From the NCBI GenBank assembly GCA_001771735.1, contig MEUM01000141.1, forward strand, positions 310 through 10,354: DNA of 10,045 nt. The letters run 5' to 3'. This DNA is from Caldifarciminota bacterium RBG_13_43_14. Its GTDB lineage: Bacteria; Hydrothermota; Tepidihabitantia; SM23-42. The translations under genes were made by a program, and so were the position numbers. Shown piece by piece: positions 5,434-10,045 of this stretch; position 1 is the stretch's first letter, and each line of letters begins with the position of its first letter. The notes under the pieces are model-generated. The model saw only the letters and a list, made by a program, of their open reading frames with translations, was not told the origin of the DNA and did not search any database.

Positions 5434-8400
5434 TTATCGCGCAATTTCCACGGGCATAACCTTAAGATCATTGTCTACTGCTATCACAATGAAATATACC
5501 CCGTTAGATAGTGAATTATAGTTGTTATCGTCACCATACCAAATCGGATGATACTTGCCTGCGGTTAATTCCTGGTTTACCAGCGATTTTACCTTGTTGC
5601 CATTGTTGTCAAAAATCGCGACATTAACCTCGGCGTCCCTTTTCAGACGGAATGAAATTGTCGTGGCAGTCGAGAATGATTGGGGACTGCAGTCATCTTC
5701 ATCTACAGATTCTGCCCATCCGTAAAGCCCTGTTCTCTTATAGTCATGATGATACTGAGGCCATTCGAGTAGATACCGAGTACAAGTGCTGCTTACGTTC
5801 TCCCACACGTGTAAATAGCCATCCGCGGTTGCGATTACCGTCTCGCTTTTATAGTCGCCGTCAATATCGCCGATAACCGGAGAAGAAGCCAGGTGGAATA
5901 CAGGCAATGGATATGGAGATATGTCATTTTTTCCATAGTTCGTTCCATACACAATCAGGTCATTGCCTGCAACTACGATGTCAACAAACATATCAAATTG
6001 GCCTTCAAGCCGTGCTAGAGCTGGTGAGGTCTGTACCGGTCCTTCAGTCGAATAGGGCCAATCCCCAACATCTTCGCCATCACTGCATTTTTTCAACCAT
6101 ATCCAATTACCATCATTTCCAAATGATACTTCGTTACCAGTGGTATTGGCAATATTTCCAACCGCAGGTGATGATCTTATTTCATAACCGGTGTTGCTCT
6201 TCCATAACGTATCTTGCGTTCGCTCTTTATATGCCCAGATCGTATCGGTGACCGAACCGGTTATCATTTCAGGATATCCGTCAGCTGGTGAATCCAAATC
6301 AACCAATGCTGAAGTCTGCAATACACTTCCCCATTCCAGAGTTCTAACATGACCGTTTTTGTTGAAGATTTCAGTGTACCCCGAATCAATCCAGGTCATA
6401 TTAGAAAAGCGATGGTACTCATAAGATACGATTATTTCTTCATTACCATCAGCGTTGATATCGGATATAGAAGCACCATTACTATAAGAGCCAACTGAAT
6501 AGTCTGAAGCGGTGAAACTGTATAGAAGGTCTCCATCGTAATCATAGACGAATACTTTTGGCTTATGAGGTTGGCCTTCATCCTTATTGCCAGCATATAC
6601 AACAACTTGATATTGGTCGGTTCCTTCAATATATCCGATCGCGGGGAATCCAAATAATCTCATTGTATCAACGCCGGGAATGCAAACGGGCCAGCCATTC
6701 AAGATACTTCCATTTGATGCATAAACCTTTACCGATTCTTGCGAAACAGCGATGATTTCAGGATTACCAGTACAATTTAGATCACCAGCGACAAAACTAT
6801 AAACACCGGGAAAGTACTTGGGCCATCCCAAGCAGTTAGAGCCGGAATTTGTAAATGCATATACCGAATCATTGCTAACAAAGACAATCTCAGCATTTCC
6901 GGATCCGTCAAGATTGACAATTTCTGGTTGGGCTACAATCGGTGGAAAACGATTGTTAGCAACGAATATTTTTTTAGGCCAATTATCTTCATTCGGGTAA
7001 AGAGTGATATTAAGAGTTGTATCGGTTTGGTTATTGTATTCCCATGATTCTTCAATATTATCGTTGGGATCGACTTTGATGGTGAAATCACAATCACCTA
7101 TTTCACCGTAATGATTCGGATGGGTACTGGCTGTATTCCAGTATCCGGCGACCACGACGGTATCTCGTGGAAGGATTGTGTCAATAGTAGCAGTATCAGA
7201 GCAGATCAACCCCTCGTCGCCTACCACTTCAAATCTGACTAAAACATTGGTTGCCTTTTCGCCGCCAATATTCCAGATTTTGGCGTTAATCTGTATTGAG
7301 TCTCCGGATGTGTGGTAAGGATGGTTCATTATACTAATATCATTACCATTTCCGAAATGGGGACGAACCATAAGATCCGGCAAATCCGGATATGCAGTGT
7401 AGTCCCCCATGTCTAGAGCCGGGTCACCCAATATACAGAAACAATTCGACCTTGTGTTTGGTGTAGTATTGATTACTGATTCACCAAGTGACCAGTGATT
7501 CATTTGTAATACATTTCTAATTGGAATTGTATTGTAAAGACTTATCCATATCGGCGAGGTAGCTCCATAAAAGGCAATGGCGCCGCCCTCAGGATTTTTC
7601 AGCATTACTTCACCAAAACAAACCCGTAGCGTATCATATGGATAAACATAGTCGTTAACAGGATGATCCCAGTGAAAGAATCCGGGTCGGCAGGCATAGC
7701 TATAGATTACGGATAGACTATCGTTATTCTGCAGACTTTCCGCATACCAGTTGCCATAATTATAATTCCACCCGTATGGGCCACCATGACCATAAAAAGC
7801 AGTTATTATTTCACCACGATTAAGGCAAGAATCGACGACGTCCGGGAAAGTGGCAGCTACGAAATGATCTACAACAAGTGTATCATAGTCGATATTGGTG
7901 AAAAACGGTTTTGCTTCATTGATTTTAGTTTCGAACAACCCATACCCGTCTCCCGGTCCAGCTATTAAAAGTCCTCGTCGTCGCCAATCCCCCGTGGTTG
8001 GTTCTCCTTCATAATCAACAATTTTATTTATTATTGTTGATAGGAAGGCTGAAGGACCACTCAATTTTATCGGTAAACGGCCGAGCATAATATCTTCAAA
8101 ACCGTCAGTAGGCGAACTTAAATCCCTATAATATCCTTCAAAAGCATTCCAGTAACCAATACCATTATAATATTCTTGAGCCAATTTAATCGGTACATAA
8201 TCCCAATCACCAATAAATAAGCTGTAAGCAAAATGACTATCGGCCATTGATGGGGCGCGCCAGTTTTCATAAGCATAGATAAGAAAATCGCGGAGCATGG
8301 CAGCGGAATCTGGGGCATGTGCATTGAATTGGGAATATATGCTGTCCATCATCACGATTCCTACATCAAATCCATTGTGATCGACGCGCCAGTCTGCAAG

Positions 8401-9246
8401 CTTCTCAATATAAACTGTAGATTGCTCATGAGCATATATGGCTCCATTAATTACTATAATATAATCAGCAATGTTGGTTGTATCAAGATTATAATAATAG
8501 TAGAAATCAGGAGTGGGAGAGGGAGTAACCTGGTTATCTATTCCTTCATAGTTTACCAGGACTTCCCTTGCGATTTGCTCAAACGGTCCTAACCCTCTGG
8601 TATTTTGAACAATTGTGCCCGAATATTCGATCCGGAAATCAAATCCATTATAAAAATACATGAATTCCTTTGAAGGATTAAATTGTACCGGGAATAAATG
8701 CACTTCAATCACGCGCTGGTCTCGCCAGTGTCCGTCTTCCACAATCTCGTAGAATTTATCCGGATACATTGTGTCGGTTTCATAAAACGACGTATCGTAT
8801 GCGTATTCTTCGTAAGACCCCATCCAGCCGCTCGAATCAATAAATTCGACACGTGGGATTGGATACAAAAGATAATCGTCAAAGATTTGTGGCGATGATT
8901 CGTTTATGGTAACATTGAGCGTGGCCGAGTCAGGCACTGCTAATAATAATTTAATGTAAGGGATTTGCGGTTTTCCAACAATGATGGAATCGTCATTACT
9001 CATAACCTGTTGAAGGTAACCATTAGGTATTTCAATACGTACGAAGTTTTTACTGTCAGCAGTGGTATCGGTTGAGTTGAATCCAAAAAATGCCATGTTT
9101 ATGTGGATTGCAGTCATATCGGATTTCGTACAGTCGATCATAGGTGGTGTTGATGATCCGGATGAACCCAGAACTCCAACCCATTCTGAAGTTGCCCCAA
9201 AAGCAAATCCCATAATTAACATCGCAACTCGATTTACTTTACACAT
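5434..9246 (-). CDS. C25 (gingipain-type) cysteine peptidase with CARDB, FG-GAP and T9SS sorting domains
   Basis: A 1270-residue multidomain secreted peptidase. Residues 1 to about 18 are a signal peptide (K3, R6, then VAMLIMGFAFGA). Residues about 40-235 resemble the C25 propeptide (GKPQIPYIKLLLAVP). Residues about 250-615 are the C25 caspase-like catalytic domain, with His487 in AFYGHGGPYG and Cys519 in YSYACRPGFF; the 32-residue spacing is close to that of gingipains. Residues about 620-745 match a CARDB adhesion domain (WNIGGEKATNVLVRFEV, then DPNDNIEESWEYNN). Residues about 755-1165 form an FG-GAP-like propeller with Ca-binding-type loops such as LDGSGNAEI, DINADGNEEI and DIDGDYKSE. Residues about 1180-1270 are the FlgD/Ig-like sorting domain (VNVAIFDNNGNKVKSL, WYGDDNN, LSNGVYFIVI). 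It is first in a three-gene operon. Both catalytic residues are intact, so it is probably active; the cleavage specificity cannot be read. Start chosen for its strong ribosome binding site. Confidence 0.92.
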   Translation of the reverse strand: MCKVNRVAMLIMGFAFGATSEWVGVLGSSGSSTPPMIDCTKSDMTAIHINMAFFGFNSTDTTADSKNFVRIEIPNGYLQQVMSNDDSIIVGKPQIPYIKLLLAVPDSATLNVTINESSPQIFDDYLLYPIPRVEFIDSSGWMGSYEEYAYDTSFYETDTMYPDKFYEIVEDGHWRDQRVIEVHLFPVQFNPSKEFMYFYNGFDFRIEYSGTIVQNTRGLGPFEQIAREVLVNYEGIDNQVTPSPTPDFYYYYNLDTTNIADYIIVINGAIYAHEQSTVYIEKLADWRVDHNGFDVGIVMMDSIYSQFNAHAPDSAAMLRDFLIYAYENWRAPSMADSHFAYSLFIGDWDYVPIKLAQEYYNGIGYWNAFEGYYRDLSSPTDGFEDIMLGRLPIKLSGPSAFLSTIINKIVDYEGEPTTGDWRRRGLLIAGPGDGYGLFETKINEAKPFFTNIDYDTLVVDHFVAATFPDVVDSCLNRGEIITAFYGHGGPYGWNYNYGNWYAESLQNNDSLSVIYSYACRPGFFHWDHPVNDYVYPYDTLRVCFGEVMLKNPEGGAIAFYGATSPIWISLYNTIPIRNVLQMNHWSLGESVINTTPNTRSNCFCILGDPALDMGDYTAYPDLPDLMVRPHFGNGNDISIMNHPYHTSGDSIQINAKIWNIGGEKATNVLVRFEVVGDEGLICSDTATIDTILPRDTVVVAGYWNTASTHPNHYGEIGDCDFTIKVDPNDNIEESWEYNNQTDTTLNITLYPNEDNWPKKIFVANNRFPPIVAQPEIVNLDGSGNAEIVFVSNDSVYAFTNSGSNCLGWPKYFPGVYSFVAGDLNCTGNPEIIAVSQESVKVYASNGSILNGWPVCIPGVDTMRLFGFPAIGYIEGTDQYQVVVYAGNKDEGQPHKPKVFVYDYDGDLLYSFTASDYSVGSYSNGASISDINADGNEEIIVSYEYHRFSNMTWIDSGYTEIFNKNGHVRTLEWGSVLQTSALVDLDSPADGYPEMITGSVTDTIWAYKERTQDTLWKSNTGYEIRSSPAVGNIANTTGNEVSFGNDGNWIWLKKCSDGEDVGDWPYSTEGPVQTSPALARLEGQFDMFVDIVVAGNDLIVYGTNYGKNDISPYPLPVFHLASSPVIGDIDGDYKSETVIATADGYLHVWENVSSTCTRYLLEWPQYHHDYKRTGLYGWAESVDEDDCSPQSFSTATTISFRLKRDAEVNVAIFDNNGNKVKSLVNQELTAGKYHPIWYGDDNNYNSLSNGVYFIVIAVDNDLKVMPVEIAR

Positions 9247-9251
9247 TTTTT

Positions 9252-9258
9252 CCTCCTT
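9252..9258 (-). promoter_or_regulatory. Strong Shine-Dalgarno for the C25 peptidase
   Basis: AAGGAGG on the minus strand, five bases before the ATG at 9244-9246. It is a full match to the anti-SD core and fixes the peptidase start. Confidence 0.85.
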
Positions 9259-9260
9259 TA

Positions 9261-9289
9261 ATAATAACGCAGTATTGTATTCTTGTCAA
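9261..9289 (-). promoter_or_regulatory. Sigma-70-like promoter candidate for the operon
   Basis: On the minus strand TTGACA (9284-9289), a 17-base spacer and TATTAT (9261-9266) make a near-consensus housekeeping promoter. The drawback is that the -10 box ends only two bases before the ribosome binding site, so transcription would start inside or next to it and leave a leader of about 8 bases. An alternative -10 is TACAAT (9274-9279), which would allow a leader containing the ribosome site but lacks a good -35. If the lineage uses a Bacteroidetes-type sigma factor, neither reading need hold. Confidence 0.45.
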
Positions 9290-9397
9290 GTGCTATTATT
9301 TATCCTACAGCGTACGTAGTTAGTGTTAGAAAATGGTCTTCGACAATAGCAAAGGGAAAGATAGGGGTCAAATCTAAACAGGCTGACCGAGAATTTT

Positions 9398-10045
9398 TCA
9401 TAAAGTAATATCTGTAGCATGTTTTTGTGCAATAGATGTATTCAAATACAAAAAATCAAAAATAAATCTTTTTAAAACACGAATCAAAAAAGAAATGCAC
9501 GATATATTGCAAATAGCAATAACGGATTTGTCATGACCTATTCCTTTTTGATTAACTTCCCTTCTCCGTATCAGAAAAGATTGTATTTTCTTTAGATTAT
9601 ACCCAATGCACATTAATGTAAATTCACCACCTACTTTCTTTAATCCCCTCAAAAGAAAACTCCGGTAGCCTAAATTATGTTTGATATGACCAAAAGGCGA
9701 CTCCACGGTATGTAACCGCTTTTTGTATTTCTCCTTCCCTTCCTTTGATAAAAGACGTGCTCTCATCCTCTCAACCAGTTCTCTGCGCTCTTCCCGGGCT
9801 AAAGTACGAAACCTCTGGCTGGTGCATAGCTGGCGAACTTTACAACCATCACAGGCTACCCCTTGGTAAATAATCTGACGCCGCTTCCTCACCCCTTGGT
9901 TACTATGACGCCCTTTATATGGCTTTAGCGCCTTGCCCTCAGGACAAAGATAAATGTCCGCTCTCTTATCATAAAGAAAATTCTCGGTATGATAACGATT
10001 CTTTTCCCTCTCATACTCCCCGTGCTTTTTCTTCGCCAAATATTG
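9398..10045 (-). CDS. IS1182-type transposase, C-terminal part (cut by window edge)
   Basis: The frame enters from beyond the window edge and ends at TGA (9398-9400), giving about 215 residues. It matches the C-terminal half of IS1182-family DDE transposases (DDE_Tnp_1_6 type). There is a basic start (KKKHGEYEREKNRYHTENF), then YLCPEGKALKPYKG, then a cysteine cluster (CDGCKVRQLC), LLSKEGKEKYKKR, and TVESPFGHIKHNLGYRSFLLRG followed by LMCIGYNLKK. The Glu of TVESPFG (codon 9701-9703) is the expected third catalytic acid of the DDE triad; the two Asp residues would lie upstream, outside the window. A TTG at 10037-10039 is not a true start, because the frame continues upstream. The visible part has no frameshift or internal stop, so the element may be intact. 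It is transcribed in the same direction as the peptidase operon. Confidence 0.9.
   Translation of the reverse strand, partial: QYLAKKKHGEYEREKNRYHTENFLYDKRADIYLCPEGKALKPYKGRHSNQGVRKRRQIIYQGVACDGCKVRQLCTSQRFRTLAREERRELVERMRARLLSKEGKEKYKKRLHTVESPFGHIKHNLGYRSFLLRGLKKVGGEFTLMCIGYNLKKIQSFLIRRREVNQKGIGHDKSVIAICNISCISFLIRVLKRFIFDFLYLNTSIAQKHATDITL

Larger units (their letters stand above)
9247..9397. other. Spacer between transposase gene and operon
   Basis: 151 bases holding the promoter candidate and ribosome binding site near the operon end. On the transposase side there is only a short inverted pair GGTCA (9366-9370) / TGACC (9384-9388). No terminator separates the transposase from the operon, and no clear insertion-sequence end or target duplication could be identified, because the other end lies outside the window. 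Confidence 0.5.

Noticed and set aside
5433..5471. Upstream ATG giving the second operon protein 13 more residues
   Set aside because: It overlaps the peptidase gene end and places an odd segment before a normal signal peptide. The inner ATG one base after the peptidase stop fits better.
9386..9988. 12-bp inverted repeat ACCGAGAATTTT (9386-9397) and AAAATTCTCGGT (9977-9988)
   Set aside because: One copy lies inside transposase coding sequence and the match does not extend. A 12-mer match is expected by chance in 10 kb, so it is not accepted as insertion-sequence ends.

Overview
The window looks like a piece of an uncultured bacterium of the FCB / WOR-3 (Stahlbacteria)-like type. The reasons are the moderately AT-rich DNA, three large secreted proteins that all end in the same FlgD/Ig-like type IX secretion (Por) sorting domain, a gingipain-type C25 peptidase fused to CARDB and FG-GAP modules, and intergenic DNA full of palindromic repeats. 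The lineage is an inference from protein style, not from a marker gene.

Layout. Positions 2-703 (+) encode a stand-alone HNH endonuclease-like protein, whose true start may lie off the edge. Positions 704-1428 hold no gene. They carry an AT-rich tract, a cluster of palindromes built on CCCCGTTAGA/TCTAACGGGG, a copy of the widespread GTCATTGCGAGG...GCAATCTC repeat, an orphan sigma-54-like -24/-12 motif and a terminator hairpin. Positions 1429 to about 1720 (-) are the detached C-terminal sorting domain of a lost secreted protein. It abuts, head to head, the C-terminal half of a short-chain dehydrogenase (about 1706-2035, +). Both lost their 5' parts at the same point, so this is a rearrangement scar. 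Positions 2036-2268 hold no convincing gene.

The main unit is a three-gene minus-strand operon read from 9246 down to 2269. It encodes a 1270-aa C25 peptidase, then after 1 nt a 507-aa protein with about seven propeller-like repeats, then with a 25-nt overlap a 554-aa protein with eight tandem 53-54-aa repeats. All three have an N-terminal signal peptide and a C-terminal sorting domain, so they are probably exported together and displayed on, or released from, the outer surface. The peptidase could mature itself or its partners; that part is inference. A strong Shine-Dalgarno and a consensus-like promoter (TTGACA-N17-TATTAT) precede the operon. Positions 9398-10045 hold the C-terminal half of an IS1182-type transposase in the same direction, cut by the window edge.

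No tRNA, rRNA, CRISPR array or riboswitch was recognised. The most unusual items are the double-truncation junction near 1720, the palindrome cluster, the translationally coupled trio of sorted proteins, and the promoter whose -10 box nearly touches the ribosome binding site.
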